A DNA stretch of 64,000 bases. It comes from Myxococcus stipitatus. GTDB lineage: Bacteria; Myxococcota; Myxococcia; Myxococcales; Myxococcaceae. This document shows, one piece after another, positions 46,805 to 55,215 of this stretch. The translations under genes and the position numbers were made by a program. The notes under the pieces were generated by a model. It had not been told where the DNA came from and searched no databases. It saw only the letters and a program-made list of their open reading frames with translations. Position 1 is the stretch's first letter; the number at the start of each line of letters is the position of its first letter. The stretch is from contig NZ_JAKCFI010000018.1 in NCBI RefSeq assembly GCF_021412625.1, positions 43,637-107,636 of the forward strand. Direction: 5' to 3'.

Positions 46805-47187
46805 ATCCTCCCGAGCACCTCGGGGTCCTCCAGGCCGAGCGACACCTCCATCGCATCACGCGACCGCACGGTCCGCGCCAGACCCCATTCCCCAGGCGAA
46901 TCCTCCACGCGCATCAGCGGGTACCGAGGACGCCCATCCTCGCGCGGCCTGTTCTCCGCCGGGCGCCACGAGGGCATGGAGACTCCGCGCACGTTCTCCG
47001 TCACCACCGTGGAGCCCGACGACTCCACGTCGATGAGCAGGCCCACCTCAAGCTCCAACCGCCCCTCTCCCGTGGACGAAAGTGGACCATTCGCCGGAGC
47101 GCCCCTGGGCGGTGGGGCCTCCAGCCAATCGCATGGCCCGCCCACACGGTGCCTCGCGAAATGAGCGACTCGGGGTCGAGCGGACAC
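46798..47187 (-). CDS. Small soluble protein of the contractile-tail operon (tentative)
   Basis: A 129-residue reading frame from a GTG at 47187. The central part looks protein-like (RLELEVGLLIDVESSGSTVVTENVRGVSMPSWRP), with regular hydrophobic alternation and no stop, while the N-terminus is Arg/Pro-rich and may be mis-started. It is 31 bases from the Pro/Ser-rich gene and overlaps the following small gene by seven bases. No family recognised. A shorter start further in is possible. Confidence 0.45.
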   Translation of the reverse strand: MSARPRVAHFARHRVGGPCDWLEAPPPRGAPANGPLSSTGEGRLELEVGLLIDVESSGSTVVTENVRGVSMPSWRPAENRPREDGRPRYPLMRVEDSPGEWGLARTVRSRDAMEVSLGLEDPEVLGRMW

Positions 47188-47218
47188 CCGCTGGTCCTGC
47201 CGCCCGACACGCGCTCCA

Positions 47219-48499
47219 TCATTCCCCTCGCTGTTCGCGCTCGAGCCGGCGCTGCCGCTCCCACAGTCGGATCTCCATCGCCATGTCCCGGACCTCCTCG
47301 GACGTGGGCCGCGACAGTGCTGGCCACGTGCCCGACGTGCTCACGCGCGGGGCCGTGGGCGGGCCCGCCTGCTCCGGGAACGACGTCCGCACCGGAGGCG
47401 GGACGTAGAGGTCCTGTGGCTCCTCGGGCGGGACGCGAGGTCCCGGTCCTCCCCGGGGTCGCTCGATGACCGCGGACACCCCGGGTGGAGGTGACACGAA
47501 CGACGAGACGTGTGCCCCGGGGCCGGAACCTCGCGCCGTGGCCTCCGCGGAGGACTCGGACGAGGCGCACGTCGTGAGGACCCCCATGGTGGAGAGGATG
47601 CGCTGTCCCAGGGCCCGGCGCCGCTCCACGAGCGCCTGGGAGGCCGACAGCCCTCGGGGAAGCGAGGCCATGGGACTGACCTGCCCGCGCGTCTCGTCGT
47701 CCAGGGGCTGCGCGCACACCTCCGACGGAGACAGGGTCGTCGGCGCCTCGGCATCCTCCGGGAACATCGGGTTGTCGCCACCGGACACCGATGGCTCGGA
47801 GAGGCTCGCGGGCGCGCCCTGTGCGCCCAGCGGAGAGAGCAACGGAGTCGAGACCACGGGCACGGATTGCCAGGACGGAGGAGACACGGTCGACGGCGGC
47901 TCACGCCGAGGCGGCACCACGGCCGGGAGCGACTCCACGGAGGGGACCGCCGGCCGAGGAGGCTTCACCGGGACATGCGGTGAAGGGGCCGCGGCCAGGG
48001 TCCGCCCGGGCGGAGTGATGCGGCGGGGCGACACCGGGGGCAGGCTTCCCATCCGCTCGCGCGGCGTGGTCCTCGCGGTGACGGGCCTCCCCAGCGAGGC
48101 CGAGGGCACTCGGGGCGGGGACGCCGGTTCGGGAGAGCGCGCCGGCACGGACATCGCGGGTGCCGCGTCCGCGAGGCCATCCACCAGGTGGGGCGCGACC
48201 TTCCGCACCCGCGCCATCCAGTCCACCGGAGGCGTGGCGCCGCCACGCGCCTGGGCGTCGTGCCGCCAGTGCTCGGGGGACTCGGACACCATGCTCGGCG
48301 CCGTCACGCTCACCGGCGGCGCGGGACGCGGTTCGGGAGAAGGAGACTTCACCGGGCCGGTGACGAAGCGTGACTCGGCGAGCGCGGCGGCGAAGTCGCT
48401 CTCCTCCTCGAAGAGCACGGACTCCGCCCAGTCCTTCAGCCTGCGCGCGAGCACGCGATACCAGGGGGCCTTCGTGGGCATGTCGGAGCGCTCAGTCAC
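47219..48499 (-). CDS. Pro/Ser-rich low-complexity protein in the contractile-tail operon
   Basis: A 426-residue protein. A short folded-looking N-terminus (WYRVLARRLKDWAESVLFEEESDFAAALAESRFV, about residues 13-46) is followed by roughly 280 residues rich in Pro, Ser, Ala and Thr without periodic repeats. It ends in a charged helix (EEVRDMAMEIRLWERQRRLEREQRG). Gene position, directly after the tube gene with an 8-base overlap, says it belongs to the tail module. A long flexible linker with helical ends could tether the tail to another component. No family recognised; other readings on the opposite strand are poorer. Confidence 0.65.
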   Translation of the reverse strand: MTERSDMPTKAPWYRVLARRLKDWAESVLFEEESDFAAALAESRFVTGPVKSPSPEPRPAPPVSVTAPSMVSESPEHWRHDAQARGGATPPVDWMARVRKVAPHLVDGLADAAPAMSVPARSPEPASPPRVPSASLGRPVTARTTPRERMGSLPPVSPRRITPPGRTLAAAPSPHVPVKPPRPAVPSVESLPAVVPPRREPPSTVSPPSWQSVPVVSTPLLSPLGAQGAPASLSEPSVSGGDNPMFPEDAEAPTTLSPSEVCAQPLDDETRGQVSPMASLPRGLSASQALVERRRALGQRILSTMGVLTTCASSESSAEATARGSGPGAHVSSFVSPPPGVSAVIERPRGGPGPRVPPEEPQDLYVPPPVRTSFPEQAGPPTAPRVSTSGTWPALSRPTSEEVRDMAMEIRLWERQRRLEREQRGE

Positions 48500-48944
48500 G
48501 GGAGATGGATTCGAAGACCAGCGTGAGGGAGTCGATGGCGATCCGCTGTCCCAGCGCGTCCAGGGGCGCGGCGCGCCACTTCTTCGGCCAGGCCTCGTTC
48601 AGGTTCCAGCGCAGCTTCTGCGTCATCCCATCCGGGTCCAGCAGCAGGACGGAGACGTTCTTGCGCAGTGGCATGCCGTTCATCGACGCGACGAACCACT
48701 GCCACAGCTCCGGAGAGCGGGTGACGCCGTGGGACAACGTCATGTCGCCCTGGGGGACGGCGCCCGCGAGCCCCTCCCCTCCGGACGGGTCCGACGCCTC
48801 GAGCTCCAGGTCGGTGCACCGCGTGAAGTCGCCCTCGTCCACCCCGTCGATGAGCAGCTTGAAGTGGTACGCGCGGGACGCGTCCCTCCGCGCGCACCCC
48901 ACCGACTCCAGGGGCGTGGCGGCGGATGCCGTGGCCTCAGCCAT
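48492..48944 (-). CDS. Contractile tail tube protein (gp19 family)
   Basis: A 150-residue protein of the T4-gp19/Pvc1-type tail tube family: AYHFKLLIDGVDEGDFTRCTDLELEA near the N-terminus and KNVSVLLLDPDGMTQKLRWNLNEAWPKKWRAAPLDA in the second half, ending IDSLTLVFESISRD. These match the conserved tube fold used by phage tails and extracellular contractile injection systems. Six-fold rings of this protein form the inner tube. It overlaps the sheath gene by 8 bases upstream and the Pro/Ser-rich gene by 8 bases downstream, so translation is coupled. Confidence 0.9.
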   Translation of the reverse strand: MAEATASAATPLESVGCARRDASRAYHFKLLIDGVDEGDFTRCTDLELEASDPSGGEGLAGAVPQGDMTLSHGVTRSPELWQWFVASMNGMPLRKNVSVLLLDPDGMTQKLRWNLNEAWPKKWRAAPLDALGQRIAIDSLTLVFESISRD

Positions 48945-50115
48945 GGGTCACCTCCTCCACCTCCGCGCCGCCAGCGTGCTGGCCGATGCGGAAGACGATG
49001 AACTCCGCGGGCGTCACCGGCGCCAGCCCGATGACGGCGATGACCTGCCCGGCGTCGATGCTCCGCCGCGTGTTGGTCTGCTCGTCGCACTGCACGAAGA
49101 AGGCCTCCTCCGGCATGCGCCCCATCAGCGCGCCGTCGCGCCACAGCCGCGTGAGGAAGGCGCTGATGTCGAGGCGGAGGGACCTCCACAGCGTGGGGCC
49201 GTTGGCCTCGAACGCCGTCCAGCGGGTCCCCTGCGCGATGGACTCCTCCACGAAGTTGACGAGGCGTCGCACGTGGACGTGGCGCCACTCGCTGGAGGCG
49301 TCCGCCACGGTGCGCGCGCCCCACACGCGGATGCCGCCGCGCGGGAAGTAGCGGATGCAGTTGACGCCGGCCTGGTTCAGCGCGCCCTGCTCCTTGGGCG
49401 TCACGTCGCGCACCAGCCGGATGGCGCCGCGCACCGCCTCGTTGGCGGGCGCCTTGTGCACGCCCCGGGTGACGTCCGTGCGTGCGTAGATGCCCGCGAT
49501 GTGGCCGGACGGCGGCACGTTGACCAGCGTCTTGCCGTCCCCGAACGGGTCCACCGTGGTGATGAAGGGGAAGTAGCTGGCGCCCGCGCCGGAGTCGGAG
49601 ACGCGGCAGCGCAGGCCCCGTCCGCCGCCGTCGGTGGACACCTGGGTGAGCCGCTCGAGGTCGTCCACGTCCTCGGGCGCGTCGAGGATGGCGATGCGGT
49701 CGCGCATCTTCTCGCAGTGGGTCAACAGCGCGTCCCAGTCCTCGGGGTGGGTGAAGCCCGGCGCGGCCACCATGGCCACCTCGCCCACGTCCTCCAGCAC
49801 GCGGACGCCCTGGCGCTTGCGCGCGTCTCCCGCGAGGTCCTCGCTGTCTCCGATGTTGACGATGAAGCAGCGCCGGCCGCCGTTCTCGAAGAAGCCATGG
49901 ACGGCGCGCCCCAGGGGCGTGCCCTCGGCACCGGAGGACGCGAACTCCTTGACGAACTGCGCCCAGCCGTTGACGGGTACGGCGCGATGGAGCCGGGCCT
50001 GACGGTCGGGGGCGCGGCCCACGAAGGCGGCGGTGGTGGTGCCCACGCCCTGGATGGAGCGCGGACCACCGGGGACCTCTTCCACGCGGATGCCCGGCGC
50101 CAGGTCGTTGAGCAC
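48937..50115 (-). CDS. Contractile tail sheath protein
   Basis: A 392-residue phage-tail-sheath family protein (Pvc2/3/4, gp18-like). The start PGIRVEEVPGGPRSIQGVGTTTAAFVG is the typical N-terminus; the C-terminal sheath domain has AGVNCIRYFPRGGIRVWGARTV, then WRHVHVRRLVNFVEESI and a final INAG-like GLAPVTPAEFIVFRI. The length is at the lower end of the family, so variable insertion domains are small. The start is a GTG at 50115, one base after the upstream stop, with AAGGAGG in front. It forms the outer cylinder that shortens on firing. Confidence 0.93.
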   Translation of the reverse strand: MLNDLAPGIRVEEVPGGPRSIQGVGTTTAAFVGRAPDRQARLHRAVPVNGWAQFVKEFASSGAEGTPLGRAVHGFFENGGRRCFIVNIGDSEDLAGDARKRQGVRVLEDVGEVAMVAAPGFTHPEDWDALLTHCEKMRDRIAILDAPEDVDDLERLTQVSTDGGGRGLRCRVSDSGAGASYFPFITTVDPFGDGKTLVNVPPSGHIAGIYARTDVTRGVHKAPANEAVRGAIRLVRDVTPKEQGALNQAGVNCIRYFPRGGIRVWGARTVADASSEWRHVHVRRLVNFVEESIAQGTRWTAFEANGPTLWRSLRLDISAFLTRLWRDGALMGRMPEEAFFVQCDEQTNTRRSIDAGQVIAVIGLAPVTPAEFIVFRIGQHAGGAEVEEVTHG

Positions 50116-50116
50116 C

Positions 50117-50800
50117 TCACTCCTCCTTCAGGGGAAGTCGGATGAGCAGCGGTTGGGGTTCGGCGGCGAGCGCCTCCGGCGCCAGCGCGAGCAGCTCGCC
50201 GCGCGCGCGCACCTCCAGGTGCCCCAGCGCGGTGACCGGGGGCACGCGCGGGAAGCGGAAGCGCCCCTGGTCGTCCGTCCGGGTGGTGAGGCGCAGCGCG
50301 GGCAGCTCCACCAGCGCGCCCGGAATCGGCACGTCGCCCGGGCCCACGACACACCCCAGCAGGGCCTCCGCGGACACCGTCTGCGTGACGAGGGGGAAGC
50401 GCACGTGGTGGACGACGGAGGCGGGACGCTCGCGGCGCACGGGCACGCGGACGCGGAAGGCCGGCCGCGGTGGCACTCGCAGCCCCGCCCACACGGAGGA
50501 GGCGACCGGCGTCAGGTCCACCTCGAAGTCCGTCTCCTCCATCGCGGCGAAGACCAGCTCGCCGAGCAGCCGATGGGCCTCCTCCGGCGAGGCGGCGCCC
50601 GCGGTGACGAGGTAGCAGACCGAAATCTGGAGCGGGGCGCGCGCGCCGCCACGCGAGGGCGGAGCGGGCCCCAGCTCGAGCAGATAGAGACAGACGCCTC
50701 GCTCGAGCGAGTCGCGGTCGGGGACACCGAGGAACACAGGCGTCTGTCCGGCGATGCGGCTCACCCAGGCTTTCAAACGTAGATCGACCTCGTCGATCAT
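50117..50800 (-). CDS. Tail terminator-like Pvc16/DUF4255 protein with carboxypeptidase-regulatory-like domain
   Basis: A 227-residue protein. The first ~150 residues fit the DUF4255/Pvc16 N-terminal family (MIDEVDLRLKAWVS at the start, then ISVCYLVTAGAASPEEAHRLLGEL), the end cap of extracellular contractile injection systems. Residues about 150-195 look like a carboxypeptidase-regulatory-like beta domain (GDVPIPGALVELPALRLTTRTDDQGRFRFP). It is the first gene of the tail operon and ends two bases before the sheath start. An upstream gap of 513 bases (50801-51313) holds no recognised gene. Confidence 0.85.
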   Translation of the reverse strand: MIDEVDLRLKAWVSRIAGQTPVFLGVPDRDSLERGVCLYLLELGPAPPSRGGARAPLQISVCYLVTAGAASPEEAHRLLGELVFAAMEETDFEVDLTPVASSVWAGLRVPPRPAFRVRVPVRRERPASVVHHVRFPLVTQTVSAEALLGCVVGPGDVPIPGALVELPALRLTTRTDDQGRFRFPRVPPVTALGHLEVRARGELLALAPEALAAEPQPLLIRLPLKEE

Positions 50801-51313
50801 CCGGGCCCCCCGCGTTCTCTGTGGGCCGGTGCTCACCCGGGCGCGAGCGCGCCACGCGTGAAGTCCGGGCAAGCAAGGTGGCATTCGCGGCGGAACCCCG
50901 GAAGCGGCCCTGGAGAGCAGGTGCGCGTCCGGGGCTCAACACGGCTCGACAGTGGACACGCCATGCGTCGTGCGTGGCACGCGGACGCCGCTCCAGGTGC
51001 TGGCCGAACGCACCTCGCGCATGGGCAGGCTGCCACGTGATTCCCATGTGACGGGATACGTCCAGTGCGGCCATCGCGAGCCCTTCGTCACTGGGGCGTC
51101 CCTGACCGCCCCGACGTTTCCGTCCGCTGGTGCACATCCGTCGCGCGGGAGGATGCGAACGTCGACACGGAACTGAGCGCACTCCAGGAAAGTCCGGTGG
51201 GACCTGGGGGCGACTTGCGCTCGCCCTCCTCATTTTCGACGTCGTGGCTTCCGTTTCCCGTCCAGGCGCCGAATGATGGTCGCCGGGCCGGAACATCCTC
51301 CGTGGAACACCTC
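50801..51313. other. 513-base gap upstream of the contractile-tail operon
   Basis: No convincing gene, tRNA or repeat is seen. Both flanking genes point outward, so the region must hold the promoters of the tail operon (minus strand) and of the outer-membrane-type gene (plus strand). Reading frames in it are short and have no family-like pattern. Confidence 0.5.
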
Positions 51314-51940
51314 ATGAAGATGGCGACATCCTCGACAAGACGACGCACGACAGTCTTCCGACATGGTCCGGCGCTGGCCGGGCTCCTGGCGCTCGGCGCC
51401 GTCACCACCGCCCAGGCGCAGGAGGGCGGCGCGGCCGAGCCCTACCGCTTCGGCGTCCTGCTGGACGCGGGCGCGCCCCATGGCGTGGGACTGTCCGCCG
51501 TCCTCAAGCCCCTGCCCTGGCTGCGGCTGCAGGCGGGCCCCACCACGAACACGCTCAGCCTGGGCATCCGCGGCGGCATCAGCATCCTTCCGCTGCAGAC
51601 CTTCATCGCGCCCTCGCTCAACGCGGAGGCCGGCCACTCCTTCGGCGCGGACTACAAGGAGGTCGTCGACTGGCTGGGCGCGAAGCCCTCGTCCAACTAC
51701 GACTCCATCCGCGACGTCAGCTACGACTACGTCGCCGGCACCGTGGGCCTGGAGATTGGCGCCGCCAGCCGCTTCAACTTCTACCTGCACCTGGGCCTGA
51801 GCTACGTGCGCATGGGCGTGGACGACGCGACCGCGCTCCTCCAGGACGCCACGGACGACCCGGACGTCACCGCTCGCAACCTCACCCTGCGCGCCACCAT
51901 CCCCTCGGTGAAGGTGGGCTTCATCTTCTATTTCTTCTGA
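51314..51940 (+). CDS. Outer-membrane beta-barrel-type protein
   Basis: A 208-residue exported protein with a signal peptide (LAGLLALGAVTTAQAQ, about residues 21-36). The mature part has alternating amphipathic strands (YRFGVLLDAGAPHGVGLSAVLKP, WLRLQAGPTTNTLSLGIRGG) and ends in an aromatic-rich strand, KVGFIFYFF, the C-terminal signature of outer-membrane barrels. Small barrel, about eight to ten strands. Role unknown. It lies 18 bases before a lipoprotein gene on the same strand. A second in-frame ATG at 51320 is an alternative start. Confidence 0.75.
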   Translation: MKMATSSTRRRTTVFRHGPALAGLLALGAVTTAQAQEGGAAEPYRFGVLLDAGAPHGVGLSAVLKPLPWLRLQAGPTTNTLSLGIRGGISILPLQTFIAPSLNAEAGHSFGADYKEVVDWLGAKPSSNYDSIRDVSYDYVAGTVGLEIGAASRFNFYLHLGLSYVRMGVDDATALLQDATDDPDVTARNLTLRATIPSVKVGFIFYFF

Positions 51941-51958
51941 GCCCGGAGCACGACACCC

Positions 51959-52504
51959 ATGCGAACGACCGCCTTCCGCGCCACGCTGCTCGGCGCCCTC
52001 GCGCTCCTCACCACCGGCTGTGAGTCCCTCTTCTTCATCGAGGCCGAGGCCGAGGAGATCTGCAAGACCCAACCGAACGTCGACTTCCCCGGGGCGCTGC
52101 CCCTCACCGTGAGCATCGAGCACACCCTGGAGTTCCCCCTGGGTGACGTCGACGCGCCGCTGCCCGAAGACGCGGACGTGGAGACCGAGCTGAAGCTCAA
52201 GGTCTTCGAGGTGACCGCCAGCACGGACCTGAGCGGCATCGAGCGCGCCAGCGTCTCCGTGCGCCGGCCCGGCACGTCGGAGGAAATCCTGCTGGGCGAG
52301 TTCCGCCGCACCAGCACCGCCCCCACGAACACGCTGCGGCTGACCAGCAGCGGCTCCGTGGACCTGCTCGACCTGTCGCGCGAGGACTCGCTCGACTTCG
52401 TCTTCGAGGCGCGCGGCACGCTGCCCACCGAGGACTGGTCCGCGAAGCTCGAGACGTGCGCGGGCGTGCGCGCCAAGGCGAACTACTTCGACCTCGTCTT
52501 CTAG
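51959..52504 (+). CDS. Small lipoprotein
   Basis: A 181-residue predicted lipoprotein: hydrophobic N-terminus (LLGALALLTTGC) with a lipobox ending in Cys21. The mature chain is acidic and beta-rich (LPLTVSIEHTLEFPLGDV, ELKLKVFEVTAST) with two more cysteines (EEICKTQ near the start and LETCAGV near the end) that may pair. No family recognised. It follows the outer-membrane-type gene by 18 bases, so the two are probably co-transcribed and may act together at the outer membrane. Confidence 0.72.
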   Translation: MRTTAFRATLLGALALLTTGCESLFFIEAEAEEICKTQPNVDFPGALPLTVSIEHTLEFPLGDVDAPLPEDADVETELKLKVFEVTASTDLSGIERASVSVRRPGTSEEILLGEFRRTSTAPTNTLRLTSSGSVDLLDLSREDSLDFVFEARGTLPTEDWSAKLETCAGVRAKANYFDLVF

Positions 52505-52722
52505 GTCGCGCCACCTCGGGAGCCCCGGCGACGCTCTCGCCCGGGCTCCACCCGCGAGCACTCCGGCCCCCGACAAGGGCTGCTCGCTCCAGGACACTCC
52601 AGAGGGCGCGCGGCGCGCCCGCGCGACACATCCCCGGAGGCGACGGCCCCGGGGCGTTGTCGGAAGGAGGCGCCGGCACTACCACGCCGGCACGGGCCCA
52701 CCCTTCCCTGGAGCACTGTCCC

Positions 52723-53886
52723 ATGATTGTCGGCCGGAGGCTGTCCTGGCGAATCATCCTGCGTTACACGGGCCGGCCCGTCGCGCTGCACGTCCTCTTC
52801 GCCCTCGTCGTCGTCCTGGGCTACAAGATGTTCTCCGCGCGATGGCTGTCGGTGCCCGCCCTGCCCGTCACGCTGCTGGCGGCGGCGCTGGGCGTGCTGC
52901 TCGGCTTCCGCAACAACTCCGCCTATGACCGCTGGTGGGAGGCGCGCACGCTCTGGGGCGGCGTGGTGAACTGGTCGCGCTCCTTCGCGCGCCAGGTGCT
53001 CACGCTGCTGCCCCGCCCCAACCCCGCGCGGGAGCTGCCGCTGACGGGGGAGGCGCTGGGCACGGTGAGCTCGCGCCTGCTGCGCACGGCCGTGGACAGC
53101 CCCAGCCCCCTGCTGACGGCCCAGGGCACCCGGGCCAGCGACGGCGCGGTGAGGGACCGCTCCGGCCGGGCCCGGATGCCGCCCCGGGAAGGCGCCCCAT
53201 CCGACAAGGTCGCCGCGGTGGGCACCATGCCCGAGGCGCAGGGCGAGCCCCGAGGCGTCATCACTGACATGGTGGAGGACATCACCGAGGACGCGCGCGA
53301 GCTGGTCTACGCGCAGATGGGCTTCGTCAACGCCCTGCGCTGCCACCTGCGCCGCCAGGACCCGCTGCCGGAGATCGTCGCCTTCTTCCGGCCCGCCGTC
53401 ATCGAGGCGCTGCGCGAGGAGCAGAACGTCCCCTCCGCCATCCTCCTGTGGATGGCCACGCGCGTGCGCCGCATCTACGGCCAGGTGTCCGACGCGCAGA
53501 AGGTCGTCTTCCTCCACGTCACGCTCGACAAGACGCTGTCGGAGCTGACCAACCTGCTGGGCGCCTGCGAGCGCATCAAGAACACGCCCCTGCCCCGGCA
53601 GTACGACAGCCTGCTGTTCGCCATGACGCGCGCCTACCTGGTGCTGCTGCCGCTGGGCGTGGTGGAGGACCTGGGCTGGCTGACGCCCCCGGTCACCGCC
53701 ATCATCGCCTTCCTCTTCGTCGGCCTGGACGAGGTGGGCCGCGACATCGAGACCCCGTTCGAGGACGACGTCAGCGACACGCCCATGACCGCCCTGTGCC
53801 GCACCATCGAAATCAACCTGCGGCAGATGCTGGGAGAGCCACGACTTCCCCAGCCCGTCCAGCCCCAGAAGGGGCTGCTCTACTGA
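52723..53886 (+). CDS. Bestrophin-family anion channel with a ~90-residue insertion
   Basis: A 387-residue bestrophin-like (YneE/RFP-TM) membrane protein. The start WRIILRYTGRPVALHVLFALVVVLGYK and the signature LGFRNNSAYDRWWEARTLWGGVVNWSR (about residues 64-90) are typical. The later membrane helix pair is at about 300-340 (LVLLPLGVVEDLGWLTPPVTAIIAFLFVGLDEVG). Between, about residues 97-185, is a Pro/Arg/Gly-rich segment not usual in the family, interrupting the cytoplasmic helical region. Bestrophins are pentameric anion channels. Usual bacterial length is about 300, so the extra length is this insertion. Confidence 0.85.
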   Translation: MIVGRRLSWRIILRYTGRPVALHVLFALVVVLGYKMFSARWLSVPALPVTLLAAALGVLLGFRNNSAYDRWWEARTLWGGVVNWSRSFARQVLTLLPRPNPARELPLTGEALGTVSSRLLRTAVDSPSPLLTAQGTRASDGAVRDRSGRARMPPREGAPSDKVAAVGTMPEAQGEPRGVITDMVEDITEDARELVYAQMGFVNALRCHLRRQDPLPEIVAFFRPAVIEALREEQNVPSAILLWMATRVRRIYGQVSDAQKVVFLHVTLDKTLSELTNLLGACERIKNTPLPRQYDSLLFAMTRAYLVLLPLGVVEDLGWLTPPVTAIIAFLFVGLDEVGRDIETPFEDDVSDTPMTALCRTIEINLRQMLGEPRLPQPVQPQKGLLY

Positions 53887-54374
53887 GCGACGGCGGGGAC
53901 GGCCGCGGGCTGCACGCCCAGGTATTCCCGCCGCGTGCCCAGCAGGTTGTCGAACAGCGGGTGCGTCACGCACCAGTTGGCGTTCTGGTCCTTGCCCATG
54001 TGGTGGTCGTAGTGCCAGGGCAGGTGCTGCTTCGCCCACGCCGGGTCCAGGTGCGCGCGGCGGTGGACGCGGTAGTAGTTGGCCGCGCACGTCCACACCG
54101 TGCCCACGAAGAACGGCGCCACCGGCAAGAGCGGCGCGTGCGCCAGCGCCAGCACCGCCAGCCCCACCAGCTCCTTCGCCTTCGCCGACCACGTCCACAA
54201 CGAGCGCAGATACTCTTCGTCCACCATGTCGTGCTTGCGCGACGCCTGGTGGTGCTCGCTCCAGTGGAAATGCCAGAAGCTGTCCTTGTTGCGGCCCATG
54301 CCGTGCAGCACGTAGCGGTGGAGGACCCATTCCCCGAAATTGGAGTACGCCCAGCCCAATGGAATACCGATCAT
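53880..54374 (-). CDS. Fatty-acid-hydroxylase / sterol-desaturase-like membrane protein
   Basis: A 164-residue protein with the histidine clusters of the fatty acid hydroxylase superfamily: HRYVLH, HFHWSEHHQ, HRRAH and WHYDHHMG, which would hold a di-iron centre. There are two or more hydrophobic segments (VGLAVLALAHAPLLPVAPFFVGTVW). It is short for the superfamily, but bacterial members of this size exist. The substrate (fatty acid, sterol or carotenoid) is unknown. It converges on the bestrophin gene with a 7-base overlap of the 3' ends and is divergent from the TetR gene. Confidence 0.82.
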   Translation of the reverse strand: MIGIPLGWAYSNFGEWVLHRYVLHGMGRNKDSFWHFHWSEHHQASRKHDMVDEEYLRSLWTWSAKAKELVGLAVLALAHAPLLPVAPFFVGTVWTCAANYYRVHRRAHLDPAWAKQHLPWHYDHHMGKDQNANWCVTHPLFDNLLGTRREYLGVQPAAVPAVAQ

Positions 54375-54468
54375 CGATGCCTCCAGCAGGGCGCCCGGCC
54401 GGCACCCCGCCCCCAATAATGACGATGTGGTCACTCTTTTTCTATCACGCAACGTGTCGGAGCGCACG

Positions 54469-55206
54469 ATGACCACCCGCGCGGAGACTCGCGGCAGGGG
54501 GGCGGACACGCGCCCGGAGGCAGCCCGGCGTCCGGGGCGCCCCGGTGGCCGGCGCGAGACCCAGCGCCGCGAGCGGACGAAGGAGCTGGAGGACGCGGCG
54601 CTGCGGCTGTTCGTGGAGCGGGGCCTGGACCTGGTCACCATCGACGACATCACCCAGGCGACGGGCGTGGCCAAGGGGACGTTCTACCGCTACTTCGAGG
54701 ACAAGGCGGCGCTGGTGGACGCGCTGCTGGCGCCGGTGCGTGGGGAGCTGCTCGCGGGCCTGGAGGCATGCGGGCGCGCGCTCGAGACGGCGCGAGACGT
54801 GGAGACGATGTTCGAGGCCTACCGCGCGGTGGCGGCCGTCATCGCCAGCGCGCTGCTGCAGTACCCGGGCGTGGTGCGCCTGTACCTCCAGGAGAGCCGG
54901 GGGCCGGCGGTGGGGGCTCGCAAGAAGGTGGCGGAGCTGGCGAAGCAGGTGGCCAGCCACGCGGTGGACATCACCCAGAAGGCGCACACGCACGGCCTCC
55001 TGCGGCCGGTGCGGCCGGCGGTGAGCGGGCTCGCGGTGGTGGGGGCGGTGGAGCGGCTGCTGCTCGCGGTGTTGAGCGAGGAGGACATCGGCAATCCGCT
55101 GGACCTGCCGGACGCGCTCACCACGCTGGTGCTGGATGGACTGAGAGTGCCCCCGGGGACACGTCCCGCGCGCCGGAAGTTGGACGGAGGGCCGAAGCGC
55201 CCTTAA
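54469..55206 (+). CDS. TetR-family transcriptional regulator
   Basis: A 245-residue TetR regulator. An Arg/Gly-rich lead of about 40 residues precedes the helix-turn-helix at about residues 42-90 (DLVTIDDITQATGVAKGTFYRYFEDKA). The C-terminal ligand domain is long and helical, ending in a basic tail (RPARRKLDGGPKRP). The ATG at 54469 is chosen since earlier in-frame codons overlap the divergent hydroxylase gene. It likely regulates that gene and itself from the 94-base region between their starts. The ligand is unknown. Confidence 0.82.
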   Translation: MTTRAETRGRGADTRPEAARRPGRPGGRRETQRRERTKELEDAALRLFVERGLDLVTIDDITQATGVAKGTFYRYFEDKAALVDALLAPVRGELLAGLEACGRALETARDVETMFEAYRAVAAVIASALLQYPGVVRLYLQESRGPAVGARKKVAELAKQVASHAVDITQKAHTHGLLRPVRPAVSGLAVVGAVERLLLAVLSEEDIGNPLDLPDALTTLVLDGLRVPPGTRPARRKLDGGPKRP

Positions 55207-55215
55207 GGGTGAGGG

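Noticed and set aside
47466..49001. Long open frame on the plus strand opposite the tail genes
   Set aside because: It is antisense to the clearly recognised tube and to the Pro/Ser-rich gene; its composition is Gly/Ser/Arg-rich without any domain, as expected for a shadow in GC-rich DNA.
46448..50800. Tail genes as part of an ordinary prophage
   Set aside because: There are no terminase, portal, capsid, lysis or tail-fibre genes next to them, and base use matches the chromosome; the Pvc16/DUF4255 gene fits contractile injection systems better.
50975..50992. TGGCAC string as a possible sigma-54 promoter upstream of the tail operon
   Set aside because: The expected TTGC box at the right distance is absent (CGCC is found), and it is on the wrong strand for the tail genes.
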